From an uncultured Bacteroidales bacterium (GTDB lineage Bacteria > Bacteroidota > Bacteroidia > Bacteroidales > UBA932), in NCBI GenBank assembly GCA_934725285.1, contig CAKVBK010000008.1, positions 1-34,413 of the forward strand: DNA of 34,413 nucleotides, written 5' to 3'. The translations under genes were made by a program, and so were the position numbers. Shown here one piece after another: positions 1-7,829 of the stretch. The notes beneath the pieces were generated by a model. It saw nothing but the letters and a program-made list of their open reading frames with translations, had not been told where the DNA came from and ran no database searches. The stretch's first letter is position 1. Every line of letters begins with the position of its first letter.

Positions 1-303
1 AGACATTCCGTGCTGTGTGAAAGTCCCCGCGATCATCTTCCCGGCCCAAAGCCCCTTGAACGAGGCGGAGATCGCAGGGACATTCAACGTTATGCATCCA
101 ACAGCATCCCTCGACACCTCGACCGGTATCTCCTTGGCTCCCTGATCAGGCACATCAAGCGTGGCCGACTCTTCACCGATGTTGAATATGAGCGCCAACT
201 CAACGCCCGAAACCTTCAACTTGCCAGTCCATGCCCCCGTCTGTGCATTCACCGAAACCATAGCCGCCAATGCCACTGACACCGCGACAAAAAACTTTCT
301 CAT
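1..303 (-). CDS. Secreted alpha/beta hydrolase, N-terminal part (partial)
   Basis: The first 101 codons of a minus-strand gene that runs off the window's left edge with no stop. The ATG at 303 opens a signal peptide (MRKFFVAVSVALAAMVSVNA, then Q). The mature part contains a 'TLDVPDQGAKEIPVEV' block and ends near 'IAGTFTQHG'. From memory, this is the N-terminal beta domain (TLDSPDQGAKGIPV..., GTFxQ) found in front of the serine hydrolase domain of many Bacteroidetes exported alpha/beta hydrolases. The catalytic domain is outside the window, so the enzyme class is inferred from this leader domain alone. The gene lies downstream of the DUF4476 gene on the same strand (89-base gap), and the two may be co-transcribed. 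Confidence 0.6.
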   Translation of the reverse strand, partial: MRKFFVAVSVALAAMVSVNAQTGAWTGKLKVSGVELALIFNIGEESATLDVPDQGAKEIPVEVSRDAVGCITLNVPAISASFKGLWAGKMIAGTFTQHGMS

Positions 304-392
304 AATCAATTCCATAATATGCGATAAAGCAACCTACAATAGCATCAGAAGGCTCACGACCTGAGCAGCGGTTTCAGTCAGAATGCACCATG

Positions 393-1043
393 TCAGTTTC
401 CGCCATAGGCCTGGATGAAATCCCGGACCTTGTCTCGGCTGCTTAAGAAGGTCAGTTTGTCGATGACCTTGAAAAACGCCTCCTTGTCAACCACATTGGG
501 GTAGATCTGTTTCAGGAACTCAACCTTGTCGTCATCAAATGTGTAAAGGTCTATGAGGCGGCAGCATTGCGCCGAAGTGAAGGCGGCACCGGCCAAGGCT
601 GTCGCAAGCAGCTTGTTCTTCCCGTCGCTGAACGGCTCGTCCTTCATTCTCCGATAGAAATCCTCGAACAGATCGGTGGACATCACATTCTTTCCGAATG
701 TCGATGACCCATGCCCGGGGCGAATGACTCCTGTGTCCGCGCGGTCATCAAGACGAATGTCCATGATTCCTATGCCATTGTAGTAGACCCTTCGGCTGTA
801 GATCAGCTTGCCCTTCCAGACACTGTCACTGAACGCCGAACGCGATTCATACACCTCAACCGTGTGATAGCCAGAGGAAAGGCCTGCCACAAAGCATGAA
901 GTCGCCGGCATCGAGACATCCTCATTGTCAATGGTCACAACAAACGGCCTGTCCCATCCGCCGATTCTGATTCCGTCGATAAATCCGGCCCTCATCGGCA
1001 AGGCCAAGAGAGCGCACACCACACAAATCAAAAGTTTCCGCAT
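393..1043 (-). CDS. Exported DUF4476-type protein
   Basis: A 216-residue protein with an N-terminal signal peptide (about residues 1-19, MRKLLICVVCALLALPMRA), so probably periplasmic or surface. Residues about 30-100 look like a beta-rich domain. The C-terminal 85 residues (from about 'MKDEPFSDGKNKLL') are helical and follow the DUF4476 pattern as I recall it: KL..A, FTS.QC..LIDL..FDDDK.EFLK..YP..VD...F..V...L.F. The function of DUF4476 is not established. No lipobox cysteine is seen. The next minus-strand gene begins 89 bases downstream. I found no clear TAnnTTTG box in the roughly 140 bases upstream. The domain call is from memory, so moderately sure. Confidence 0.7.
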   Translation of the reverse strand: MRKLLICVVCALLALPMRAGFIDGIRIGGWDRPFVVTIDNEDVSMPATSCFVAGLSSGYHTVEVYESRSAFSDSVWKGKLIYSRRVYYNGIGIMDIRLDDRADTGVIRPGHGSSTFGKNVMSTDLFEDFYRRMKDEPFSDGKNKLLATALAGAAFTSAQCCRLIDLYTFDDDKVEFLKQIYPNVVDKEAFFKVIDKLTFLSSRDKVRDFIQAYGGN

Positions 1044-1147
1044 AGCAGTAGTTATTTTTATTCGCTAATATACATCTTTTTCGGGAACTTATGCCATCTT
1101 CGTGAGCGACGGCAGAGTCAAAAGAGCCATAATCAAATTAATTTGTA

Positions 1148-1155
1148 TATCTTTG
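1148..1155 (+). promoter_or_regulatory. Bacteroidetes -7 box (TATCTTTG)
   Basis: An exact match to the Bacteroidetes sigma-ABfr -7 consensus TAnnTTTG, 27 bases before the ATG of the small membrane protein at 1183. No convincing TTTG -33 box stands at the usual 19-21 base spacing. Confidence 0.55.
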
Positions 1156-1182
1156 CAGCGCTAAACAAAACGTCCTCGGAAA

Positions 1183-1392
1183 ATGAAAACAGTGTTCGTC
1201 TTTCTGAATATATTCCTTACCATCGTGATACTTGCCGTCGGCATCATCCTCATCGTTGACTACGTCAAGAACAAGGACAATGTCAACCTGTCTCCAGACG
1301 AGATCAAGGAAATGAGAAAACAATACTTCAAGACATCGATGCTGATCTTCGCATTTCTGTTGCTTGAACACATCGAGCGCTTTTTCAGATAG
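1183..1392 (+). CDS. Small two-helix membrane protein, unknown function
   Basis: Encodes 69 residues. There are two hydrophobic segments, about residues 4-25 (VFVFLNIFLTIVILAVGIIL) and 50-61 (TSMLIFAFLLLEH), separated by a charged stretch rich in K, D, E and N. It is probably an inner-membrane hairpin protein. Support for it being real: a consensus -7 box 27 bases upstream, and sensible amphipathic composition. A minus-strand open frame over the same bases has no such support. No family is recognised. It stands alone before the transporter gene, whose own promoter box lies between them. Confidence 0.6.
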   Translation: MKTVFVFLNIFLTIVILAVGIILIVDYVKNKDNVNLSPDEIKEMRKQYFKTSMLIFAFLLLEHIERFFR

Positions 1393-1477
1393 TCCATCCT
1401 TTCACATCGCAGGCAAAGGGCATTATATATTCGGGGAAATATTCACGGGCAGACCGCAAGTTGATTTATTTTTGCCG

Positions 1478-1485
1478 TACATTTG
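1478..1485 (+). promoter_or_regulatory. Bacteroidetes -7 box (TACATTTG)
   Basis: A consensus TAnnTTTG box only 12 bases before the ATG at 1498. The predicted start of transcription leaves a leader of roughly 6-13 bases, so initiation would not use a classical ribosome-binding site. No matching -33 TTTG was seen at normal spacing. Confidence 0.6.
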
Positions 1486-1497
1486 CAGAGAGAATAG

Positions 1498-2511
1498 ATG
1501 CTTATGGCGAAAGTTGTGAAATTCATCAAGGATTGGATGTTGCCGCTGGCAATCATCGTTGGAATCACGTCGTATCTGGTACTGTACTTTGCAGAGCCGC
1601 TGGCACGGAGTGTAGAGCCAGGATTCTCAAGGTTCGCCAAAGATGTCCAGCCAGTCTTTGTGGCCACTATGCTGTTCCTCCAGTTCAACACGATTTCCCC
1701 GCACGACCTCAAATTCCGGAAATGGCACTTCATCGTGCTTGCCTTTCAGGTTCTGACATTCGGCTCGCTCACATGGATGGTCGCCGCAATGCCCTCGGGA
1801 GACGTCAGGATACTTGCGGAATGCGCGATGCTGTGCTTTATATGTCCTACCGCGGCGGCGGCAGGTGTGATCACGAATAAATTAGGAGGAAGTCTCTCTG
1901 ACACTGTATCATACGTAGTTCTGATCAACATCACGGCCGCAGTGGTTCTTCCGATCGCCATCCCGATTGTCAACCAAGACACAGGAACATCGTTCATCGA
2001 GGGATTCACAACGATCTGCGCGAAGGTGTTCCCTCTGTTGGTTCTGCCGCTGTTTTTGGCATGGCTGATCCGCTATACGATGAAAAAGCTCCAACGATGG
2101 CTCATGCGCTTCACCGACTGGGCGTTCTACTGCTGGGGCATAGCTTTGACATTCTCTATCTTTCTGGCGACCAAGTCGCTGATGAACAGCGGAATCTCTG
2201 TCTGGACAGCGATAATGATAGGTGTCATCTCCTTGGTCAGCACCATCATCCAGTTCGCCGTCGGCAGACTGGCCGGAAGAAAAGCGAACGGAGGCAATGA
2301 CCTCAAGACTGTAAAAGCAGACGAGATCACCGCCGGACAAGCCCTCGGCCAGAAGAACTCAGGCTTCCTGATCTGGCTGGGATATTCCTACATGACTCCC
2401 GTGACCTCTGTCTCCGGAGGACTTTACAGCATCTGGCAGAACATCATCAACTCACTTGAACTCTACGAGCAGAGCCACCGCACCGGACAACACCACAAAA
2501 TCTCAAAATAG
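1498..2511 (+). CDS. BASS-family (bile acid:Na+ symporter-like) transporter
   Basis: A 337-residue polytopic inner-membrane protein with about nine or ten hydrophobic segments. It resembles the SBF/BASS family: an early block 'ATMLFLQFNTISPHDLKF' followed by 'CAMLCFICPTAAAAGVITN' with the helix-breaking proline and small residues of the substrate core, and 'GGSLSDTVSYVVLINITAAV'. Members carry out sodium-coupled uptake of bile acids, pantoate, 2-keto acids or similar anions; the substrate here cannot be read from sequence. ATG codons at 1498 and 1504 are both possible (MLMAK or MAK). The C-terminus ends in a polar tail. The gene is convergent with the TPR gene, with only 15 bases between stops and no obvious terminator hairpin. 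Confidence 0.85.
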   Translation: MLMAKVVKFIKDWMLPLAIIVGITSYLVLYFAEPLARSVEPGFSRFAKDVQPVFVATMLFLQFNTISPHDLKFRKWHFIVLAFQVLTFGSLTWMVAAMPSGDVRILAECAMLCFICPTAAAAGVITNKLGGSLSDTVSYVVLINITAAVVLPIAIPIVNQDTGTSFIEGFTTICAKVFPLLVLPLFLAWLIRYTMKKLQRWLMRFTDWAFYCWGIALTFSIFLATKSLMNSGISVWTAIMIGVISLVSTIIQFAVGRLAGRKANGGNDLKTVKADEITAGQALGQKNSGFLIWLGYSYMTPVTSVSGGLYSIWQNIINSLELYEQSHRTGQHHKISK

Positions 2512-2526
2512 AAATCAATACAATAC

Positions 2527-3450
2527 TTATCTCATGGCATCCAGGCGAGCCTGGGCGGAAGCCTTCTCCGCCTCGTCAGTTGTTACGCGGACAAGCATTG
2601 GAAGGTACTTCTTTTCCAGTTTGACGTTCTTGTCGCTTCGGGCGAGGAGCACACAGTTCTTGATTGCCGTGTAATCGTCAGGCTTCTTCTTCAAGACCTT
2701 GTTGTACATCTTGAGGGCAGCCTTGCTGTCGTGCTTGCAGACAAGATAATACGAGCCGATGTTGGTCATATAGACCGTGTTGCCAGGATAATAGGCCAGC
2801 ATCTTCTCCGAAAGTTCCTTGAAAGCCTCGAAACAATGCGGAGTGCCTATCTTGAAGAAAGCGTAGCAATATTCCTGTATCATGGAAGGGAAAAGGTCTT
2901 CATCAGTCTCAACGCCTGGATATTTCCATGAAGGGTGACTGTGACCGTTGTAGCCTATAAGCGCCTTAAGGCCGGCGAGAGCCATGTCCGGGCTGTCCTT
3001 CTCGTAGCCGATCATAGAGGAGATCTTGAACAATCGCAGGTCCAGACGATCAGGATTCAACTCGATGGCCTTTTCGATAGACTGGGTGGCCTTCCCGAAA
3101 AGCTCATCATCGTATGACACGACCTGAAAATAGTTCACATCCCTGCCAAGCGAATCCTTCAAGGTCAAAGCCGGGGCGTTGCCCAGATACTTGTCCGCGT
3201 CAATGACCTCGATGGAAGATGTCTGGCTCTTTGCCAGATAGTACGTGAATCTGCCCAAAAGCATGTCAATGTCCTCAGGATAATCATTTCCCCAGCGCTG
3301 GAGAAGAGTCTCTATGCCCACACCGGTGGTGCCAAGCTTGGAAACCAGCAACTGATAGCGGTCAAGATATTCCTTCTGCGTCGGCTTGGTCTGCGCCGAA
3401 AGCGGCAACAGGATAACAGCAGCCAAAATAGACAATATTATCTTTTTCAT
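2527..3450 (-). CDS. Exported tetratricopeptide-repeat protein
   Basis: A 307-residue protein if started at the ATG at 3450, which gives a clean signal peptide (MKKIILSILAAVILLPLSA, then Q). An ATG at 3456 would add two residues; the frame stays open to 3468 but would overlap the previous gene. The mature protein is mostly alpha-helical, with TPR-like units, for example 'ATQSIEKAIELNPDRLDLRL' and, near the C-terminus, 'DSKAALKMYNKVLKKKPDDY'. TPR proteins act as protein-interaction scaffolds in the periplasm; no specific partner is visible. It is the last gene of the run pyrE > SRPBCC > rRNA methyltransferase > TPR, 10 bases after the methyltransferase stop, so it is likely co-transcribed. Confidence 0.8.
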   Translation of the reverse strand: MKKIILSILAAVILLPLSAQTKPTQKEYLDRYQLLVSKLGTTGVGIETLLQRWGNDYPEDIDMLLGRFTYYLAKSQTSSIEVIDADKYLGNAPALTLKDSLGRDVNYFQVVSYDDELFGKATQSIEKAIELNPDRLDLRLFKISSMIGYEKDSPDMALAGLKALIGYNGHSHPSWKYPGVETDEDLFPSMIQEYCYAFFKIGTPHCFEAFKELSEKMLAYYPGNTVYMTNIGSYYLVCKHDSKAALKMYNKVLKKKPDDYTAIKNCVLLARSDKNVKLEKKYLPMLVRVTTDEAEKASAQARLDAMR

Positions 3451-3460
3451 ATTCATTAAT

Positions 3461-4798
3461 TTACACATCCATTCTAATTTTTCGGCCCTGGGGATGCAGG
3501 TTGTTGCACCGACAACCGAGATTCTTCACGAAGCCAAGCGGGTGCCCCTCAAAACGCACCAGCACAAACCCTTTCGGGACGTCATTCAGGAATATGCTGT
3601 CACGATGCAGGAACTTAAGCGCGGTCCCGAGGTCCAGATCAGCCACAGGATACTCTCCTTCAGGGAGAGCGACACTCAAAGCCCAGTCCGCAGACGGCAC
3701 CAGGTCACGGCCCTTCAGCTCGCCTTTGGCCACTCCGGCCTGAATTGGACGCAACGGCTCAAGCGAGATGACCTCACGGGAAATTGATCCGGGAATATGT
3801 ACGAGCATATTCCTTTTCCGCTTTTCGACCGCTCCGACGGAGGGCTTTCCGAGAAGCCTGAAGCCATCGGCACCGACGCTCTTCACAAGAGCCGAGACAA
3901 ACTGCCCTTCACCTTTCACAAATCCGGGGACAAGCAACCCGCCGGTCCGTGTGGGAATCACACCGGTGAGAGAAGAGTAGTCATATTCATAGATCCCGCC
4001 GCCAAGCCCGCCGGCGGCCCATTCCATGATAGCGTCATTCTCGGCTTCCTCGAAGGTGCATGTTGAATATATCAGGCTGCCACCTCTACGGAGCGCCGGC
4101 CAGACATCGGCCAGGATTCTTTTCTGCCTTGTGGAGCAGAGATTCACCACGCTTTCCGACCAGTCCTCGACAGCCTTGGCATCCTTGCGGAACATTCCCT
4201 CGCCAGAGCAAGGGACATCGGCCACAATGATGTCGAAAAAGCCTTCCAGCCTCGCGAACGCCTTGGGATCCACGCTAGTGACCACCACATTCGGGTCACC
4301 CCACAAGGCCATGTTGTCAGCCAGGACGGATGCCCTGGAGCGCATCACCTCATTGGAGACAAGAATGAAATTGTCACCGGACGCCTGACGCAGCGACGCG
4401 GCGAGGTCAGTGCTCTTCCCGCCTGGCGCGGCGCACAAATCCAAGACTCTGACCGACCTTGAACGATCCTCACAATTCCGGAGAATATCCCTGAATATAC
4501 TCCCGATGGCCATCGCCGAAGAGTCCTGGACGTAGTAGCACCCGCAGTGGAAAAGCGGATCCAGAGTGAATTTAGGCCTTTCTCCGAGCGTGAACCCGTA
4601 AGGGCTCCAAGGAACATTCTGAGTCTCCGTCATGAAATGTTCCTTGATGAACCTTTCCGGTTCAGACACTTTGAAAGGATTGACGCGGACGGACACCGAA
4701 GCCGGCTGACGGAAAGCCTCCACGGCGGCCACGGCCATGTCATGCCCTATCGCCCTGGTCAGAATGTCCTGAAGCTGAATGTCGTCCAAACCTTGCAT
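3461..4798 (-). CDS. rRNA (cytosine-C5)-methyltransferase, RsmF/NSUN family
   Basis: A 445-residue SAM-dependent RNA m5C methyltransferase of the NOL1/NOP2/Sun family. Visible features are: the SAM-binding motif I 'DLCAAPGGKS' at about 120-129; motif IV 'ADVPCSGEGMFRKD' with Cys197; and motif VI 'YSTCTF' with Cys247, the two cysteines used in catalysis and product release. The C-terminal 170 residues ('PKGFVLVRFEGHPLGFVKN') match the PUA-like tail of RsmF-type enzymes. The target is probably 16S rRNA; the exact cytosine is not inferable. The ATG follows the SRPBCC gene's TAA with no gap, suggesting translational coupling. The size is normal for Bacteroidetes members as I recall them. Confidence 0.9.
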   Translation of the reverse strand: MQGLDDIQLQDILTRAIGHDMAVAAVEAFRQPASVSVRVNPFKVSEPERFIKEHFMTETQNVPWSPYGFTLGERPKFTLDPLFHCGCYYVQDSSAMAIGSIFRDILRNCEDRSRSVRVLDLCAAPGGKSTDLAASLRQASGDNFILVSNEVMRSRASVLADNMALWGDPNVVVTSVDPKAFARLEGFFDIIVADVPCSGEGMFRKDAKAVEDWSESVVNLCSTRQKRILADVWPALRRGGSLIYSTCTFEEAENDAIMEWAAGGLGGGIYEYDYSSLTGVIPTRTGGLLVPGFVKGEGQFVSALVKSVGADGFRLLGKPSVGAVEKRKRNMLVHIPGSISREVISLEPLRPIQAGVAKGELKGRDLVPSADWALSVALPEGEYPVADLDLGTALKFLHRDSIFLNDVPKGFVLVRFEGHPLGFVKNLGCRCNNLHPQGRKIRMDV

Positions 4799-5275
4799 TT
4801 ACTGGTTTCCGCCGAGTTTTTCTTTCATTCTGCGGAGAGTCTCCTCGTCGATTCCGTCCGGCATCCTGCCCTCCGACATCGCCACGAGACCGTCCACCAT
4901 CTTGTTCATAGCCTCACGGATCTTCCCGCCAAGCATCATCTTCATCATCAGATTCAGCTCGGCGTGGAAATCGATGTGGAAATCTGTCTTGGACGGATCA
5001 TTCGGCACAGCGTCGAAATGCAGCGTGCCGCCGAACTGGAACGGCGCCCCGTTGTCGATGAACTCTATGCTCGAGTACGGAGTCCTGTTCTTGACCATCA
5101 CACCAATCTTGAATCCCTGTACAGTTGCGGAGATCGTGTCATAGTCAGCCTCCACGTTCGCTTTCTGTTCCTCAGGAAGGAACTGAAGGAAATTACGCAT
5201 GTCCACAAAGGCCATATACAGCTCAAACGGCTGCTTCGCGACCAATCCATGCTTGCTTGTTATCTCAGTTGACAT
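4799..5275 (-). CDS. SRPBCC-fold (polyketide cyclase-like) protein
   Basis: A 158-residue protein starting at the ATG at 5275 (MSTEITSKHG). A TTG eight codons upstream keeps the frame open but is a poorer start. The layout fits the START/SRPBCC superfamily: a long N-terminal helix region 'PFELYMAFVDMRNFLQFLP', antiparallel strands, and a C-terminal helix with 'LNLMMKMMLGGKIREAMNKM'. These proteins bind hydrophobic ligands, but no ligand or reaction can be assigned. It sits 34 bases after pyrE and its stop abuts the methyltransferase start. I recall a pyrE-SRPBCC pairing in other Bacteroidetes, which suggests a conserved but unexplained link. Confidence 0.75.
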   Translation of the reverse strand: MSTEITSKHGLVAKQPFELYMAFVDMRNFLQFLPEEQKANVEADYDTISATVQGFKIGVMVKNRTPYSSIEFIDNGAPFQFGGTLHFDAVPNDPSKTDFHIDFHAELNLMMKMMLGGKIREAMNKMVDGLVAMSEGRMPDGIDEETLRRMKEKLGGNQ

Positions 5276-5309
5276 AATATGATCAGAATTTACTTTCAAA
5301 AATCAAACA

Positions 5310-5948
5310 TTACCGGCTCCATTCCGAAGGATTCCGCCTCCACTGACGCAGGACCTCGGCATCTGACTCCCGGACATAGCCCGTAGCGGTAGCCTCCTCG
5401 ATCAGAGCATCATAGCATGAAAGGGTCCTCAACTTTACCCCCTCTTCCTCGAAACGCCGCGCGGCAAGATCAAATCCATAAGTGAATATTGCGACCATCC
5501 CCAGCACATCAGCACCGGCGTCACGCAAAGCCTTGACTGCCGCGAGACTGCTCATTCCTGTCGAGATGAGGTCTTCTATCACAACAACTTTTGATCCTTT
5601 GGGAAGAACGCCCTCGATCTGTGAGCCTGTCCCGTGATCCTTTGGTTTTGGGCGCACATAAACAAACGGCTTATCCATCCTGTCCGCGGCCAGAACTCCG
5701 TGAGCGATCGCTCCGGTAGCCACTCCGGCCACGATCCCGGCATCCGGGCACTCCGCCGCGGCGGCCTCTGCCAGCCAACCGGCGACATTTGAGCGCAAGA
5801 CCGGATCAGAAAGGATCCTGCGGTTGTCACAATAAATAGGTGAATGCCAGCCCGATGCCCACGTGAAAGGCTCGTCAGGCCTAAGCAGAACGGCTTTTAT
5901 GCGAAGAAGCTCGGAGGCAAGTTTTCTGTCAACGTTTTCCATATTCAT
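5310..5948 (-). CDS. pyrE: Orotate phosphoribosyltransferase
   Basis: A 212-residue enzyme that converts orotate and PRPP to orotidine 5'-monophosphate, the fifth step of pyrimidine synthesis, in the cytoplasm. The PRPP-binding signature is visible as 'VVVIEDLISTGMSS' at about 117-130; Met replaces the second Gly of the usual STGGS. The N-terminal 'GWHSPIYCDNRRILSDP' matches the substrate-binding loop, and 'VRPKPKDHGTGSQIEG' is the flexible catalytic loop. The start could be the ATG at 5948 or at 5942 (MENVDRK); neither has a clear ribosome-binding site. A consensus -7 box lies 32 bases upstream. It is the first gene of a four-gene minus-strand run and is divergent from a Nudix gene. Confidence 0.93.
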   Translation of the reverse strand: MNMENVDRKLASELLRIKAVLLRPDEPFTWASGWHSPIYCDNRRILSDPVLRSNVAGWLAEAAAAECPDAGIVAGVATGAIAHGVLAADRMDKPFVYVRPKPKDHGTGSQIEGVLPKGSKVVVIEDLISTGMSSLAAVKALRDAGADVLGMVAIFTYGFDLAARRFEEEGVKLRTLSCYDALIEEATATGYVRESDAEVLRQWRRNPSEWSR

Positions 5949-5961
5949 TGAAAATGATTAT

Positions 5962-5969
5962 TAACTTTG
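5962..5969 (+). promoter_or_regulatory. -7 box (TAACTTTG) for the Nudix gene
   Basis: A plus-strand TAnnTTTG match 49 bases before the Nudix ATG at 6019. It faces the opposite-strand pyrE -7 box at 5981-5988 with 11 bases between them, so the two polymerase footprints would overlap. Confidence 0.5.
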
Positions 5970-5980
5970 CACATAGCATA

Positions 5981-5988
5981 CAAATATA
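5981..5988 (-). promoter_or_regulatory. -7 box (TATATTTG) for pyrE
   Basis: A minus-strand TAnnTTTG match, predicting a transcript that starts near 5975 and a pyrE leader of about 27 bases. No clear -33 box. It lies face to face with the Nudix box. Confidence 0.5.
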
Positions 5989-6018
5989 ATAGTTTTACGT
6001 CAATATCTTACTCACGGG

Positions 6019-6630
6019 ATGCACAAGATTTACCTTGAAAAGAGATGTATGATCATCTGCTCTCCACATGAGCAGGCCCTGTCCGATCCGAATTCCATCG
6101 AACTCCACCTTGGCGGCAACCCTGACATCACCGCTATAGTGACCATGTTCGAGACATCGGACACTCTCGCGAGAATCTACATTCCGACGGATGACATCGA
6201 GGCCACATACAAGGAATTCTGCGCCAGGTTCAAGGAAGTCAACGCCGCCGGAGGGCTGGTGTCGAACCGCAGGGGTGACGTTCTTCTGATCAGCCGGAAC
6301 GGTCTTTGGGATCTGCCGAAAGGACACCAGGAAGCCGGAGAGGACATAAAGGTGACAGCCCTGCGGGAAGTGCAGGAAGAGACCGGAGTAGGAGATCTCG
6401 AGCCAAGGGGGCTGATCTGCATCACCGACCACTGCTACCGGCGTGACGGAATATGGCACCTCAAGCACACGTGGTGGTACGACATGCTCTACACCGATCC
6501 GGTGAACCTGACACCTCAACGGGACGAGGACATCACAAAGGCCGCATGGGTCGCCAGATCCGGCCTCTCACCGTACCTTAAGAACACTTATCCGTCCATC
6601 GTGGAGGTGTTCCGCGAAGCCAAAATCTAA
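6019..6630 (+). CDS. Nudix hydrolase
   Basis: A 203-residue protein with a complete Nudix box at residues 102-124: GHQEAGE, seven residues, then REVQEETGV. This matches GX5EX7REUXEEXGU with all metal-binding glutamates. Such enzymes hydrolyse a nucleoside diphosphate linked to another moiety; the substrate is not readable. About 75 residues precede the catalytic domain ('GGNPDITAIVTMFETSDTL', 'IYIPTDDIEATYKEFCARF'), a small N-terminal domain I do not recognise. The start at 6019 (MHKIYLEKR) is preferred over Met11 because the first strand continues in frame. It is divergent from pyrE; I recall this neighbourhood in other Bacteroidetes, suggesting a role in nucleotide clean-up. Confidence 0.88.
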   Translation: MHKIYLEKRCMIICSPHEQALSDPNSIELHLGGNPDITAIVTMFETSDTLARIYIPTDDIEATYKEFCARFKEVNAAGGLVSNRRGDVLLISRNGLWDLPKGHQEAGEDIKVTALREVQEETGVGDLEPRGLICITDHCYRRDGIWHLKHTWWYDMLYTDPVNLTPQRDEDITKAAWVARSGLSPYLKNTYPSIVEVFREAKI

Positions 6631-6643
6631 GACATTCATAGAT

Positions 6644-6718
6644 TATGAAACTTTCCCGGCGCCGTTGCCGTATATTAATAGATTGACTATAACGATTGTT
6701 ATCGAATATGAAACTTTC
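6644..6718 (+). repeat. 12-bp direct repeat of the queA start (TATGAAACTTTC)
   Basis: TATGAAACTTTC occurs at 6644-6655 and again at 6707-6718, where it is the queA start codon and codons 2-4. The upstream copy opens a 13-codon frame (6645-6686) beginning MKLS and rich in arginine, which stops 21 bases before the real queA ATG. Confidence 0.6.
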
Positions 6719-7757
6719 ACAATTCCAATTCCTTCTTCCGAAGGAGCGTGTGGCTCAGGAACCGACCAGATGGCGCGATGAATGCAGGCTGATGGTTGTC
6801 CACAAGGACACCGGTGAGATCGAGCACAGGATATTCAAAGACATCATCGACTATTTCGGGAAGGGTGACACTTTCGTTTTCAACGACACCAAGGTGTTCC
6901 CTGCTCGCCTTTATGGCAAGAAGGAGAAGACCGGCGCTGACATTATGGTTTTCCTGCTGAGGGAACTTAACCGTGAGCAGCATCTATGGGATGTGATCGT
7001 GGATCCGGCGAGGAAAATCAGGATCGGCAACAAGCTATATTTCGGTGACGATCAAAGTCTTGTGGCCGAGGTCATTGACAACACAACTTCCAGAGGGCGC
7101 ACGCTGCGCTTCCTCTACGACGGACCTTACGAGGATTTCAAGAGATCTTTGTTCAGTCTTGGCGAGATTCCTGTCCCGAAATGGGTGAAGTCCAAGATCA
7201 CTCCGGAAGACAACGAGAACTACCAGACCATTTTCGCGAAGAACGAAGGGGCGGTGGCGGTTCCGGCGGCAGGCACCCACTTCAGCCGCGAATTATTCAA
7301 CAGAATGATTCTCAAAGACATAGACAAAGCCTTCATCACCGAGCACATGGGCATCGGCCAGTTCCGCAGGGTGGACGTGGAGGATCTGTCCAAGCATAGG
7401 ATGGACTCTGAGAGGCTGATCATAACCCCGGAGGCGTGCGAGATCATCAACAAGGCCAAGAACGGCGGCCACAAGGTGCTGGCCGTCGGCACGACAGTGC
7501 TCAGAGGTCTTGAGACATACGTCACGACGACCCACGAGGTGAAGCCTTACGATGGATGGACAAACAAATTCATATTCCCTCCTTACGAGTTTTCAGTGCC
7601 GGATGCGGTGGTCTCCGGATTCCATCTTCCTGAATCGACCATGCTGATGGCAGTGGCCGCTTTCGGCGGCTTCAACAATGTGATGAACGCCTATCAGGTC
7701 GCACTCGACGAGGGCTACCGCTTCGGCCCCTACGGAGATGCCATGCTGGTGGTATAG
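6708..7757 (+). CDS. queA: tRNA preQ1(34) S-adenosylmethionine ribosyltransferase-isomerase
   Basis: A 349-residue enzyme that transfers and isomerises the ribosyl moiety of SAM onto preQ1 at tRNA position 34, giving epoxyqueuosine. The start is the ATG at 6708 ([11 protein letters not shown]); the TTG four codons upstream is an unlikely start. Family blocks are clear: '[20 protein letters not shown]', '[10 protein letters not shown]', '[18 protein letters not shown]', '[20 protein letters not shown]', '[11 protein letters not shown]' and the C-terminal '[12 protein letters not shown]'. Length and domain order are normal for QueA. It is convergent with dprA over a shared hairpin. Queuosine modification uses SAM, supplied by the metK product encoded at the other end of the window. 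Confidence 0.96.
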   Translation: MKLSQFQFLLPKERVAQEPTRWRDECRLMVVHKDTGEIEHRIFKDIIDYFGKGDTFVFNDTKVFPARLYGKKEKTGADIMVFLLRELNREQHLWDVIVDPARKIRIGNKLYFGDDQSLVAEVIDNTTSRGRTLRFLYDGPYEDFKRSLFSLGEIPVPKWVKSKITPEDNENYQTIFAKNEGAVAVPAAGTHFSRELFNRMILKDIDKAFITEHMGIGQFRRVDVEDLSKHRMDSERLIITPEACEIINKAKNGGHKVLAVGTTVLRGLETYVTTTHEVKPYDGWTNKFIFPPYEFSVPDAVVSGFHLPESTMLMAVAAFGGFNNVMNAYQVALDEGYRFGPYGDAMLVV

Positions 7758-7792
7758 ACCTGCTCCGCTCCGGACTCGCGGAATAAAAAGCA

Positions 7793-7829
7793 CAAAAGAC
7801 TGTTGTCCTACACGGATGGCGGTCTTTTG
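7793..7829. terminator. Possible shared hairpin between queA and dprA
   Basis: CAAAAGAC (7793-7800) and GTCTTTTG (7822-7829) form an 8-bp stem with a 21-base loop. It is followed by TTTTG on the plus strand and by a T-rich stretch on the minus strand, and it overlaps the last dprA codons. The long loop makes it only a fair bidirectional terminator. Confidence 0.4.

Noticed and set aside
1723..1742. TGGCAC...TTGC resembling a sigma-54 promoter
   Set aside because: The spacing between the two elements is about 10 instead of 5 bases and it lies inside the BASS transporter gene.
4547..5272. A 241-codon plus-strand open frame over the methyltransferase and SRPBCC genes
   Set aside because: Crosses two real genes on the other strand; low-complexity His/Arg composition.
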